Assembly: GCF_003290025.1 (NCBI RefSeq)
Contig: NZ_QNHG01000003.1
Coordinates: 584,460-648,459 of the forward strand
Reading direction: 5' to 3'
DNA length: 64,000 nt
From: Pseudogemmobacter bohemicus
GTDB lineage: Bacteria > Pseudomonadota > Alphaproteobacteria > Rhodobacterales > Rhodobacteraceae
Numbering within the stretch: position 1 is the stretch's first letter; every line of letters starts with the position of its first letter. The position numbers were made by a program, and so were the translations under genes. Shown here one piece after another: positions 1 to 8,224 of the stretch. A model generated the notes under the pieces. That model searched no databases and was not told the origin of the DNA. It saw only the letters and a program-made list of their open reading frames with translations.

Positions 1-385
1 CGGGGAAGCGCGGGACAAGCCCGCCTTCCGCGCCGTATGGCGGCGCGGGCGGTGCCTGATCCCGGCAGGCGGGCTATAGGAATGGACCGTCCCAAAGAGC
101 GACAGGCAGCCCAACTTGATCCTGCCGGCGGGAAACAAGGAGACGCCCTTCTTTTCTGGGCTGGCGAGCCGCTGGTTCGCCAGCCTGACGCGCACCGCCA
201 ATGGCTGCGTCTCAGATCTGCATGACCGGATGCCGGTGGTCCTCAACGCCGAGGAGCGAGACGCATGGCTGGGCGGGTCCGAGGATCTGGGCCTCGGGGC
301 CGGGGCGCGGCTACGGCACTATCCGGTGCAGTCTTTCGGCATAGCCGACGAGGGCTGGGCCCTGATCGAACCCATCACCCCCTGA
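1..385 (+). pseudogene. SRAP (YedK/HMCES-like) gene remnant with in-frame stop
   Basis: Reading frame 2 from the window edge encodes a recognisable SOS-response-associated peptidase, the family that crosslinks to abasic sites in single-stranded DNA. Visible segments are EARDKPAFRAVWRRGRCLIPAGG, shortened here to its start EARDKPAF and end CLIPAGG, then GL-stop-EW where the family has GYYEW, then HDRMP at 221-235. The stop is TAG at 77-79, immediately before the conserved Glu codon, so a full-length protein cannot be made without readthrough. The frame then continues to the stop at 385. The segment before HDRMP is also poorer than usual for the family, which fits decay. The N-terminal catalytic Cys lies outside the window. 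A sequencing error at 77-79 is the main alternative. Confidence 0.72.
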
Positions 386-497
386 GGCGCGGGCTGCGCT
401 ATTCTAATTCGGTGCGCTGTGCTTGATCGCCACTTACGGCGACAATACAATCCTCTGGACATTTGAGTTGAAGCCAGCCTTGTATCTTACGGGGGGA

Positions 498-1442
498 ATG
501 ATGACGAAAAAGCGTATTGTCGCGCTGCTGGGCGGACTGGTTTTCCTCTCCGGCCTAATGACATTTTTTGGCATCCCGGGTGTCATTCCCGCAATATCAG
601 GGCTCTTAAAGCCAAAACTAGAAGATGTCGTCTTCTGCCGCGTCAAAGATCAGGACCGTTGCGGCGACGTACTGTTAAGTAAGGCTCCGAGTGCTGCTGT
701 CGTGACTGCAAACCGGCTCACTCTAGGTGACGACATCACGCTGCCGACCGGGACCGTTATCATAGCGAATGAGATTGATCTAGGGGGGCGCGTCTTGCGG
801 GCCGATAGTCCCTTAGCCATCTTTGCGCGTGAAATCCGAAATGGACAGGTTCGCGTCACTACACCGCCCCCGTCACGTTCTATAGGGCCGAAAGATGGCG
901 GCGACGGCGTGAACGGTGGGGTTGTCTTGTCTGCCTTCGGCACGGTGTCCTCAACAATCCGGTTTGAACTGGGCGGCGGTGACGGTACGCCCGGGAGCCA
1001 AGGACCTGCCGGCGCGGACGGCCGCGATGGCAGATGTGGCGCCGGGAGCTATCGAGGGGCACATACAGGTGGTGATGGCGGAAATGGGGGAGCCGGGGGC
1101 AACGCAGGCAGCGGAGGCGCAATAGACCTACTTTTTGGCGTGGGGCTCGTTAGCCGCGATCAGCTAGCTACCGCAGCAGGAAGCCCGGGCGCAGGCGGTG
1201 CAGGCGGATCGCAAGGTCGAGGTGGCGGTGGCTGTACTGGGCTGGGTGGATCACAAGAGAATGAAAACGATGGAAGGCCAGGTGCGACGGGGGCACAAGG
1301 GAGTGCCGGCTCAAGCGGAACAAGCAACGTTATAGGCCCAAACCTAGCAGCGGCCATCCGCCTCTCAGCGGCAATCATCGAGGCGCCTCCCAAGAGTTTT
1401 GACGACGCGCGTTTGGTCGTTGGCCGTTTCCTGAGCCATTAG
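498..1442 (+). CDS. glycine-rich collagen-like exported protein
   Basis: This 314-residue protein starts at ATG 498 (or 501) behind a GGGGGG ribosome-binding stretch. Residues 7-33 form a hydrophobic signal or anchor segment. A roughly 95-residue region with two cysteines follows, and residues ~130-285 are dominated by short Gly motifs such as GGDGVNGG, GPAGADGRDG and GRPGATGAQG, including two more Cys. The C-terminus is non-repetitive. The pattern is that of bacterial collagen-like or Gly-rich surface proteins, though Gly-X-Y periodicity is imperfect. The gene uses codons such as CTA, TTA and AGT that are rare in the rest of the window and lies among mobile-gene fragments, which suggests transfer. 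A longer start at 423 is possible but would put the hydrophobic segment internally. Function unknown. Confidence 0.7.
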   Translation: MMTKKRIVALLGGLVFLSGLMTFFGIPGVIPAISGLLKPKLEDVVFCRVKDQDRCGDVLLSKAPSAAVVTANRLTLGDDITLPTGTVIIANEIDLGGRVLRADSPLAIFAREIRNGQVRVTTPPPSRSIGPKDGGDGVNGGVVLSAFGTVSSTIRFELGGGDGTPGSQGPAGADGRDGRCGAGSYRGAHTGGDGGNGGAGGNAGSGGAIDLLFGVGLVSRDQLATAAGSPGAGGAGGSQGRGGGGCTGLGGSQENENDGRPGATGAQGSAGSSGTSNVIGPNLAAAIRLSAAIIEAPPKSFDDARLVVGRFLSH

Positions 1443-1579
1443 CCTCTCCGCATGAAAAAGCAAATTTGTGCCGTTGGACCTCCAAGGACACATAGTGTCG
1501 TCTCCAAATGGACGATAGGGGCGCTCATAGGTGCCGGGCCAATGCCGCGCATGACAGCCTGATTGCCTATGTCCGCCGA

Positions 1580-1753
1580 GCACAGGCCGACGCCCTCGTC
1601 GAGAACCTGCACCGCCGCGAGCTTGGAGAGATCGAGCGCGCCGAGCTTATGGCGAAGTGGGTCGATATCACCCAGAGGAAGTATGATGACGTTTCTGCGC
1701 AAGTTGCGCAGAAACTGTCGTCGCGCGGTCGTCCAGAAGGTCGCAAGGCTGGA
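1580..1753 (+). pseudogene. fragment of a ParB/Spo0J-domain protein
   Basis: About 58 codons match the middle of alphaproteobacterial ParB-like nuclease-domain proteins. The ENLHRRELGEIERAE block and the following KWVDITQ and VSAQVAQK segments are typical of plasmid or phage partition-type proteins. Neither the upstream catalytic (G)ERR/GHRR box nor the downstream helix-turn-helix can be found in any frame. The match ends exactly where the opposite-strand gene's stop codon begins (1754), which looks like a recombination junction. The open frame on this strand runs on to 2086, but beyond 1753 it is only the shadow of the opposite gene. Confidence 0.5.
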
Positions 1754-2098
1754 TCAGGCCCTGCACGTCGTACTCATGCGTTTAGGCAACTTCGCATCCA
1801 TCGGCACGAGAGCAGACGTAAGATCAGAGGCGAACACGAGATAACGGTCACGGAAGCTCTGGGGCGACTTTTCGCCGTGGAAGAGATTGCATCGAACCTG
1901 GTAGATGGTCCGCAGCAACTGCTCCCAGCTGGGATGGCCGCCGGCGATCCAAACGGCGGGCTGTTGCTTGACATTCTCCGCCGCGCAGAGTGCCAGCAGC
2001 GCAGCGCGGTCGTACTGGCGAAACGCGCCGAAGCCGAGCTTCGCCCTTACGCTGCGCACGTTGAGCACGGGCCAAGCCTGCCGTGAACTGCGCCTCAA
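1754..2098 (-). CDS. HEPN-like small protein, possibly truncated at its C-terminus
   Basis: The 114-residue product contains WEQLLRTIYQVRCNLFHG followed by K-S-P and R-D-R. This R-x4-6-H arrangement after a hydrophobic helix is typical of HEPN-type RNase or nucleotide-binding domains found in toxin and defence proteins. The start appears to be TTG at 2098, whose codon overlaps the TGA of the upstream gene by four bases, implying translational coupling. The last ~10 residues look foreign and end at the junction with the ParB fragment, so the natural C-terminus may be missing. The frame stays open upstream of 2098, so a longer product cannot be excluded. The HEPN assignment rests on the short motif only. 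Confidence 0.42.
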   Translation of the reverse strand: MRRSSRQAWPVLNVRSVRAKLGFGAFRQYDRAALLALCAAENVKQQPAVWIAGGHPSWEQLLRTIYQVRCNLFHGEKSPQSFRDRYLVFASDLTSALVPMDAKLPKRMSTTCRA

Positions 2099-2283
2099 GC
2101 ATCGCCGGACTCCGAATGGTTCATCCGTTGAGCCTTCTCGGCAGCGGGGGCGTGGTCGCCAAACTGGACCCCCGTTGCCTCTTTCAGCACCTCAGTGAGA
2201 TGAGCGTTGAATGTCCGCCCGGCGCGGATCGCCTGAATTTTTGCCTCGGTGATCAGTGCGCGAGGAAGGCGAAGGGTTGTCAC
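2095..2283 (-). CDS. ribbon-helix-helix (CopG/ParG-like) protein
   Basis: The 62-residue product starts MTTLRLPRALITEAK and continues with a helical segment containing AGRTFNAHLTEVLKEA. This is the strand-helix-helix outline of RHH DNA-binding proteins such as antitoxins and small plasmid partition proteins. It begins with GTG at 2283, and that codon overlaps the TGA of the preceding open frame by four bases. Its own stop overlaps the TTG start of the next gene by four bases. It therefore sits in the middle of a tightly coupled array. It could be an autoregulatory antitoxin for the downstream HEPN-like protein or a partition protein; the sequence alone does not decide. Confidence 0.5.
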   Translation of the reverse strand: MTTLRLPRALITEAKIQAIRAGRTFNAHLTEVLKEATGVQFGDHAPAAEKAQRMNHSESGDA

Positions 2284-2396
2284 AACAAGCCCGCAGGCTG
2301 TTCACCCGTGACCGTGCCCTGGAACACCGCAAGGTCGATCCCTTGGCGCATAATTTCAGCAAGGTCACGCTGCGGGATGCTTTCCAGCGTGGGGTT
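2280..2396 (-). pseudogene. 5'-truncated C-terminal fragment of an unidentified protein
   Basis: An open frame of 38 codons on the minus strand ends in GTVTGEQPAGLL and a TGA that overlaps the GTG start of the RHH gene. It has no start codon near its beginning and is preceded by TAG at 2397-2399. The GTGA overlap implies that this is the true 3' end of the first gene of the array, whose body was deleted at the junction with the GMC oxidoreductase region. A ParA-type ATPase would fit a ParA-RHH layout, but no ParA motif is left to support that. Confidence 0.35.
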
Positions 2397-2458
2397 CTAC
2401 CTGGGTCTGGGGCCTGGTATCTATGCGGTTCCTGCGACGATACCCCTCTGGATCAAGA

Positions 2459-4090
2459 TCAGCTTACTTCCGCGCTGTGCGCATCTGCGAGGATCATGCC
2501 GGCGGCTTTCTCTGCGATCATAACTGTCGGTGAGGCAGTATTGCCCGAGACGATTTTCGGCATGACAGAAGCATCCACGATCCGCAGTCCGGCGAGTCCG
2601 TTGAACCGCAGGCGCGGATCTACGACTGCCTCAGGATCTGTCCCCATGCGGCAGGTTCCGACCGGATGGAAGATGGTCGTGGCGATATCTCCGATTGCTG
2701 CCATCAGGTCGGCGTCGCTCCCGATCGCGGGGCCGGGGAGGATTTCGGTCGGGGTGAAAGGACGCAGCGCTTCTGCGGTCATGATTCTGCGCGCCTGCCG
2801 CACCGATTTCAGCGCCACCCGGCGGTCGCCTTCGGTCGAAAGATAGTTTGGCCGGATTGCCGGCGCCCGGGCCGGATCGGTAAGATGCACGGTCCCGGTG
2901 CTTTCGGGACGAAGGTTGCAGACCGATACGGTGATCGCCGGGAAGGGATGCAGCGGATCCCCCAGCCGGTCGGTCGACAATGGCTGCACATGATATTCAA
3001 GATCCGGCATGTCGAGCGCCGGGTCCGAGCGGGTGAACATGCCAAACTGACTGGGTGCCATCGACATCGGACCTTTGCGTTGCAGCAGGTATTGCAAACC
3101 GATCCGCATCTTGCCCGTCACGCTGTTCGCGAGGGTGTTCAGGGTCTGTGCATTGCTGACGCGGTAAACAGTGCGGATCTGCAGGTGATCCTGCAAATTG
3201 GCCCCGACGCCGCGCCGTTCCAGATGCACCGGCAGGCCAAGGGGATGCAGCACATCGGGATCACCAATGCCGGATAATTCCAGCAGTCGCGGCGAATTGA
3301 TTGCCCCGGCCGAAAGAATGACTTCGCTGCGGGCCTGCGCCTCCCAGCTCTGGCCGCCGCGGGAGAACCGGACCCCGGTGACACGGCGGCCATCAAGGAC
3401 CAGCCGCTCGACATAGGCATTGCGGATCACCCGCAGGTTTGCGCGCCCAAGGGCAGGGCGCAAGAACCCCCGTGCTGTGTTCCAGCGCAGGCCACCGCTC
3501 TGATTGACTTCGAAAAAGCCGGACCCCTCGTTGTTGCCATCGTTGAAATCGGCGCGGGGCTCTATGCCGAACTCCTGTGCACCGGCCTGCACGGCTTTCA
3601 GGATCGGCCAGTGCAGGCGCTGTCTGGCAACCCGCCATTCACCACCAGCACCATGCATCTCGCTGGCCCCGGCATAGTGCCCCTCGGATTTCAGAAACAG
3701 CGGCAGCACGTCGTCCCATCCCCAGCCGATATTGCCGAGCTGGCGCCAGTGATCGTAATCAGCCGCCTGTCCGCGCATGTAGATCATGCCATTGACCGAG
3801 CTGCATCCCCCCAGCACCTTGCCGCGCGGATAGGTCAGCGCCCGGCCATTCAGCCCTGGTTCCGGTTCGGTTTTCATCATCCAGTCGGTGCGGGGATTGC
3901 CGATGCAGTAAAGATAGCCCACCGGGATGCGCACCCAATGGTAATTGTCTGAGCCGCCCGCCTCGATCAGCAAGACGCGGGTTCGTGGGTTCACACTCAA
4001 CCGATTGGCCAGAACGCAGCCCGCCGTCCCTGCGCCAACGATGATGTAATCGTAATCCCCGTCGATCTGCACAGTTGCGGGATTGCTCAT
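2459..4090 (-). CDS. GMC-family FAD-dependent alcohol dehydrogenase
   Basis: This 543-residue protein has the full GMC architecture. The N-terminal FAD-binding GAGTAG motif is at residues 19-24, GMC signature 1 is around GGCSSVNGMIYMRG, and signature 2 is NSPRLLELSGIGDP. The C-terminal HPVGTCRMG and GNTASPT blocks carry the catalytic His and Asn. Family members oxidise primary alcohols or sugars (choline, sorbose, polyols), passing electrons to quinone or oxygen. It resembles choline dehydrogenase most, but no bet genes adjoin it. It is the last gene of the nine-gene operon and its ATG overlaps the kinase stop by four bases (4087-4090). The context points to oxidation of the imported sugar or polyol. 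Confidence 0.85.
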   Translation of the reverse strand: MSNPATVQIDGDYDYIIVGAGTAGCVLANRLSVNPRTRVLLIEAGGSDNYHWVRIPVGYLYCIGNPRTDWMMKTEPEPGLNGRALTYPRGKVLGGCSSVNGMIYMRGQAADYDHWRQLGNIGWGWDDVLPLFLKSEGHYAGASEMHGAGGEWRVARQRLHWPILKAVQAGAQEFGIEPRADFNDGNNEGSGFFEVNQSGGLRWNTARGFLRPALGRANLRVIRNAYVERLVLDGRRVTGVRFSRGGQSWEAQARSEVILSAGAINSPRLLELSGIGDPDVLHPLGLPVHLERRGVGANLQDHLQIRTVYRVSNAQTLNTLANSVTGKMRIGLQYLLQRKGPMSMAPSQFGMFTRSDPALDMPDLEYHVQPLSTDRLGDPLHPFPAITVSVCNLRPESTGTVHLTDPARAPAIRPNYLSTEGDRRVALKSVRQARRIMTAEALRPFTPTEILPGPAIGSDADLMAAIGDIATTIFHPVGTCRMGTDPEAVVDPRLRFNGLAGLRIVDASVMPKIVSGNTASPTVMIAEKAAGMILADAHSAEVS

Positions 4091-5616
4091 GGTGCGTCTC
4101 CCGACAGCTGGCCCCGGGCTGGTGGGGTGGCCTGCCAGAAGCCATGCATCCGTTCGCTCAGATCCAGAAAACGGGCGTATCTTTCATTGTAGAATTCCAC
4201 CTGTTTGGGGTCTGGCAGATAGGTTCGGGCCACCGATGTCATCGCCATACGACCGGCCTCGTAATCGGCAAAGAGCCCGACACCCACAGCCGCGCCAATT
4301 GCTGCCCCAAGGGCGCCGGTTTCGCGCGCCGTCGCAACGCTTATCGGCAAATTCAGCCCATCGGCAAACATCTGCGGCCAGACCGGGCTGCGCGATCCCC
4401 CACCTGACAGTGTCGCGTTTTCCAGCGGCAGACCCGCTGCGCGCAGCACGCCGATATGGCGACGATGCTCGAACATCACCCCCTCAAAGAGGGCGCGCAG
4501 GAGATGGCCTTCACCATGCCAGCCGGCCACACCATAAAAGCCCGCGCGAAATTCTGCGCCCTGGCCCGAACCATAAAGATAGGGGTGGAAGAATGGATCA
4601 TCCCAGGCGGGGTTCACGGATGCGACCCTGTCATTGCAAAAGCCGAAAGGATCTTCGTGATGGCCGCCGCGCTCGACAAATCCGCGCACATACCATTCGA
4701 GATTGGCGGCGGAGGTGGCACTGGATTCGATGTTCACGAAACGCTCCGGGCCAAAGCCGGAGACCATGAATACATCCGGGTGAGTGGCCGGGGCTTCGGA
4801 GAAGACCTGATTGATCCCCCAGGTGCCCGCGATGATCGAGGCTGAGCCAGGCGCCACGCTGCCCGATCCCATCGCACTGGCGATCACGTCGAAATAGCCA
4901 CCGATCACCGGTGTTCCTGCCGCGAGGCCGGTTTGCTCTGCCGCTGTCCCGGTGACATGGCCCGCGATCTCTGCCGGATCCACCAGACGTGGCAACTTCG
5001 CGAAGGCGTCCTCCAGCCCGTAAAGTGCCATCAGCCCGCGATCATAGACACAATCGGGCATCCGCAGGAGCCCCGCGCCGGACATGTCGGATATATCGCC
5101 CGTCCTCTCGCCGGTCAGGCGGAAATTGATGAAATCCTTGCTCATGCAAAGTGTCGCGGCGCGGGCATAAATCTCCGGTCGGTGCCGCTTTACCCAGGCC
5201 AGCAGCATCGGTGTCTGTGCCGGCCAGGGCTTTTGCAGGCACAGGGCATGCAGGGCATCGTCCTGTGGCGCAAATTCGGCCGCCATCGCTGCCGCCCGGG
5301 TGTCGAGCGACTGGATGCCCAGCAGTGGCGCCCCGGCGGCATCCGTCAGATAAAGGCCATTCCCATGCCCGGCGCAGCCGATGGCGGCAATCTGGCGCGG
5401 GTCTGTCCCGGACTGTTTCAGGCAGTCGCGGATCACCTGCCGGGCATTGGACCACAACTCGTCCAGATCGCGCTCGACAAAACCGGGGGCAGGCTGCGAG
5501 GACTGGCCGTCCATCGCGCTCATGGCAATCTGACGCCCTGTCAGATCGAAGAGCACAGCCTTGATGACGGTATTGCCCGCATCAAGGCCAAGAAGATAAA
5601 CCGGCGCATCAGCCAT
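4087..5616 (-). CDS. FGGY-family carbohydrate kinase, LyxK/xylulokinase-like
   Basis: The 509-residue protein begins GLDAGNTVIKA (the FGGY phosphate-1 motif) and has GHGNGLYL, DFINFRLTGE, GGYFD with the predicted catalytic Asp, and GGGSRSPVWPQM near the C-terminus. By eye its spacing and several blocks resemble the L-xylulose kinase LyxK more than glycerol kinase. It should phosphorylate a ketose or polyol in the cytoplasm. ATG 5616 is chosen because it overlaps the aldolase stop by eight bases; an upstream in-frame start at 5646 would add ten unconserved residues. Its place between the aldolase and GMC genes suggests that it supplies the phosphorylated substrate for the aldolase. Confidence 0.85.
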   Translation of the reverse strand: MADAPVYLLGLDAGNTVIKAVLFDLTGRQIAMSAMDGQSSQPAPGFVERDLDELWSNARQVIRDCLKQSGTDPRQIAAIGCAGHGNGLYLTDAAGAPLLGIQSLDTRAAAMAAEFAPQDDALHALCLQKPWPAQTPMLLAWVKRHRPEIYARAATLCMSKDFINFRLTGERTGDISDMSGAGLLRMPDCVYDRGLMALYGLEDAFAKLPRLVDPAEIAGHVTGTAAEQTGLAAGTPVIGGYFDVIASAMGSGSVAPGSASIIAGTWGINQVFSEAPATHPDVFMVSGFGPERFVNIESSATSAANLEWYVRGFVERGGHHEDPFGFCNDRVASVNPAWDDPFFHPYLYGSGQGAEFRAGFYGVAGWHGEGHLLRALFEGVMFEHRRHIGVLRAAGLPLENATLSGGGSRSPVWPQMFADGLNLPISVATARETGALGAAIGAAVGVGLFADYEAGRMAMTSVARTYLPDPKQVEFYNERYARFLDLSERMHGFWQATPPARGQLSGDAP

Positions 5617-6451
5617 TGTTGTAAACGTCCCATGCTGCCTGACCATCGGCGCCCTGATGGATGATCGCCATCAGCGCCGAGACCACGGCTTTCGGATTGG
5701 CATGCTGATAGATGTTGCGACCGTAGACCATGCCATGCGCGCCCTGAGCGATCAGCCGGGCGGATTTTTCCAGAACGATCCTCAGATCCTCCTTGCCGCC
5801 GCCGCGCACCAGAACCGGCACACGGGCGGTCTCAACAACCTTGTGGAAATCCTCGGGATCGTCGGTCGGATCAGCCTTGATGATATCCGCCCCCATTTCC
5901 GAGGCAAGCCGCACCAGCGTGATGATCTTTTCTGCGTCACCGTCGACCTGATAGCCACCGCGCACCGAATTGGGCAGCATGACCAGCGGCTCGATCATCA
6001 GCGGCATGCCATAGCGCGAACAGGCGGCGCGGACGCGGCTGATATTTTCCACACATTGCCGGAACAGCTCCGGTTCATCCGGCAGCATGAAAAGGTTCAC
6101 GACCACGCAGGCCGCATCCATTTCCAGCGCGCCGATGATCGGCTCATCGGCATTTTGCAGCATTGACCACATGACCCGGTGACGGATGGCATTATAGGGA
6201 TTGCCCATGTCGATGCGCATCACCAGCGCGGGCTTGTCCTTCTCGGGTCTGGATTGCAGCAGATCGGCCTGACCATAAGCCATCTGGATCGCATCGGGCC
6301 GGGCACCGATCAGCGTGTCGACCACGCGGGGCATATTCTCCAGCCCGACCAGAAAACCCGGCTCGTTGCAAACGCCGTGGTCCAGAGCCACGTCAAGGCA
6401 TTTGCCGTTGGTAAACATCCGGTTCATCCGGGCCTTGGGGCTAAGCCGCAT
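5609..6451 (-). CDS. class I DhnA/LsrF-type aldolase
   Basis: The 280-residue protein shows the FbaB/LsrF/LacD-type aldolase pattern. VALDHG lies near the N-terminus, GADIIKADP carries the likely Schiff-base Lys, PVLVRGGGK is the phosphate-binding loop, and GAHGMVYGRNIYQ is C-terminal. The family cleaves phosphorylated sugars or, for LsrF, performs a thiolase-type step on phosphorylated AI-2. ATG 6451 lies behind an AAGAAGGAAA ribosome-binding site and overlaps the end of the GlpD-like gene by 11 bases. Upstream in-frame starts (6469, 6520) are less likely. The context suggests it cleaves the product of the neighbouring FGGY kinase. Confidence 0.8.
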   Translation of the reverse strand: MRLSPKARMNRMFTNGKCLDVALDHGVCNEPGFLVGLENMPRVVDTLIGARPDAIQMAYGQADLLQSRPEKDKPALVMRIDMGNPYNAIRHRVMWSMLQNADEPIIGALEMDAACVVVNLFMLPDEPELFRQCVENISRVRAACSRYGMPLMIEPLVMLPNSVRGGYQVDGDAEKIITLVRLASEMGADIIKADPTDDPEDFHKVVETARVPVLVRGGGKEDLRIVLEKSARLIAQGAHGMVYGRNIYQHANPKAVVSALMAIIHQGADGQAAWDVYNNG

Positions 6452-8165
6452 GGTGATTTCCTTCTTCATTTCGGTTTTCAAGGGTTTCGGGGGAAACGCC
6501 GTGCCAAAGGGCAAGCTCACTGGTCAGCGCGTCAGTTTCGGCCTGGATGCGAGCGGCATCCCAGGACAAAACGCGGGCGATGCTTTCGGCGGCAGCGGTA
6601 ATGGTCGCGGCATTGAGGCGTCCGGTGATCGCGAGATCACTGCGGCGCAGGATCAGATCGGTCAGATGCTCAACTTGCTCCCGCGCGGCGATCCAGGCGA
6701 TCTCTGCTCCGGTCAGGGGGCAGCCTGGGGTGAGCGGAAGGTCGTCGCTGCGCGTACCGGCAAAGTGCAGAAACGCGCGGGCCGTGCTGCCATAGATTGT
6801 GGCGAGGCGCGAGGCGCGTTCAGCCGGAATGCCAAACTCATCGCGCAACTGCTGTGCCAGCGGGCCTGCACCGGGAAAATCGCGCCCGCCACCGATAGCC
6901 AGATTTTGGGTTGAGCAGAGCCTTTGACGGCCAAGCTCGATAAGAGCCGCATCGCAGACCTGTTCGGCGAAGGCGCGGAAGGTGGTCCATTTTCCGCCGA
7001 CCATGCATATCTGCGGCACCGGCCCGTCAATCCGGTGCTGGAAATGCCCGCGCGATATGCGACCGGTGAAATCCTGATCGCTTGCAGGCAGCGGGCGAAT
7101 ACCACTATAGCTGAACAGGACCTGTTCGGGCGTCACCTCAAGCCCTGGAAAGGTCAGGCGCAGCGATTGCAGAATATAATCCATTTCCTCTGTCTCGCAG
7201 CGGGTGCGACCGGCGTGATCGACACGGATATCGGTGGATCCCGCCAGCACACAGCCCAGATAGGGAAAGGTGACGCAGACGCGCCCATCGGTATTCTCGA
7301 AAAACACCATATGCCCGTCCAGCGCCTGAAAAAGCGCGGGATTGTCGAGGATGAGATGCGAGCCCTTGGTGCCCGAGACGAGGCGTTTGCTGCTTTCCTG
7401 CCCGGAAAGCTGTGAGATGGTTTCGTCAAGCCAGGCACCGGTCGCATTCACCAGCAGATCCGCTGTGACCAGCGCTGTCCGGCCATGCTCGCGGTCGCAT
7501 AGGTGGAAGGCGCGGTCCTCGGGGCGAAGCTCTGCGTAATTCAGCGCCACAGAGGCCGGGCTTGCCGCCTTTGTGTCGGCGATCAGCTCAATCGCCAGCC
7601 GCTCGGGATGCGAAATCCAGGCGTCGTGATAAGTCGCCGTCCAGCGCGCCCGGGGCGAAAGTGCGGGCCAGCGCTGCCGGGTTTCTTGTTGGGAATGAAA
7701 GCTGTGAACGGGCAGCAGCCGCCCCTTGCGGGTGATCAGATCGTAAAGCATCAGGCCAATGCGGATGGGAACGATGCCGCGCGGCCTGGGTTGCCGTTTC
7801 AGGCCCAGAAAGCTGAAAGCAGCATTGAAAATGCCGTTGAAACGCGAGGCAATCGGCACTGTGGTCGGCAATGGACGCACCAGATGCGGCGCATTGCGTA
7901 AAAGATTGTCCCGCTCCCGGAGCGACTCCTTCACCAGGCTGAACTCGCCATTTTCCAGATAGCGCAGGCCGCCATGGATCATCCGCGACGGCGCCGCACT
8001 GCAGCCCGAGCAAAAATCATCACGCTCCACCAGCAGAACCCGCAGGCCCTGGAGTGCAAGCTCGCGATAAACGCCGATGCCGTTGATCCCGCCCCCGATG
8101 ACGATCACATCGAAATGGCTGTCGGCTTTGATGCTGTCGAACTGTTCTGCGCGAAGTGAGGACAT
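6441..8165 (-). CDS. GlpD/EryB-like FAD-dependent polyol-phosphate dehydrogenase
   Basis: This 574-residue protein has the FAD dinucleotide motif GGGINGIG near residue 23, then SRMIHGGLRYLE and the long GlpD-type body with VNATGAW, GSTDIRVDH and SYSGIRPLP. A C-terminal helical domain starts near residue 420. The family oxidises sn-glycerol-3-phosphate, or erythritol phosphate in EryB, at the membrane with quinone. Glycerol use seems unlikely here because the kinase is LyxK-like and an aldolase is present. ATG 8165 is preferred, preceded by CGGAAACGTC; ATG 8189 is possible. It follows the aldo/keto reductase by 59 bases. Confidence 0.8.
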   Translation of the reverse strand: MSSLRAEQFDSIKADSHFDVIVIGGGINGIGVYRELALQGLRVLLVERDDFCSGCSAAPSRMIHGGLRYLENGEFSLVKESLRERDNLLRNAPHLVRPLPTTVPIASRFNGIFNAAFSFLGLKRQPRPRGIVPIRIGLMLYDLITRKGRLLPVHSFHSQQETRQRWPALSPRARWTATYHDAWISHPERLAIELIADTKAASPASVALNYAELRPEDRAFHLCDREHGRTALVTADLLVNATGAWLDETISQLSGQESSKRLVSGTKGSHLILDNPALFQALDGHMVFFENTDGRVCVTFPYLGCVLAGSTDIRVDHAGRTRCETEEMDYILQSLRLTFPGLEVTPEQVLFSYSGIRPLPASDQDFTGRISRGHFQHRIDGPVPQICMVGGKWTTFRAFAEQVCDAALIELGRQRLCSTQNLAIGGGRDFPGAGPLAQQLRDEFGIPAERASRLATIYGSTARAFLHFAGTRSDDLPLTPGCPLTGAEIAWIAAREQVEHLTDLILRRSDLAITGRLNAATITAAAESIARVLSWDAARIQAETDALTSELALWHGVSPETLENRNEEGNHHAA

Positions 8166-8224
8166 GACGTTTCCGTTCACCGGGGACATGCCCCGGCGTT
8201 GGTTCGGTGGAAGGGGTGTTTGGC

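Noticed and set aside
2459-4090. Calling the GMC oxidoreductase choline dehydrogenase (betA)
   Set aside because: The family resemblance is real, but the gene belongs to a sugar-type operon without betB or betI, and GMC specificity cannot be read from motifs.
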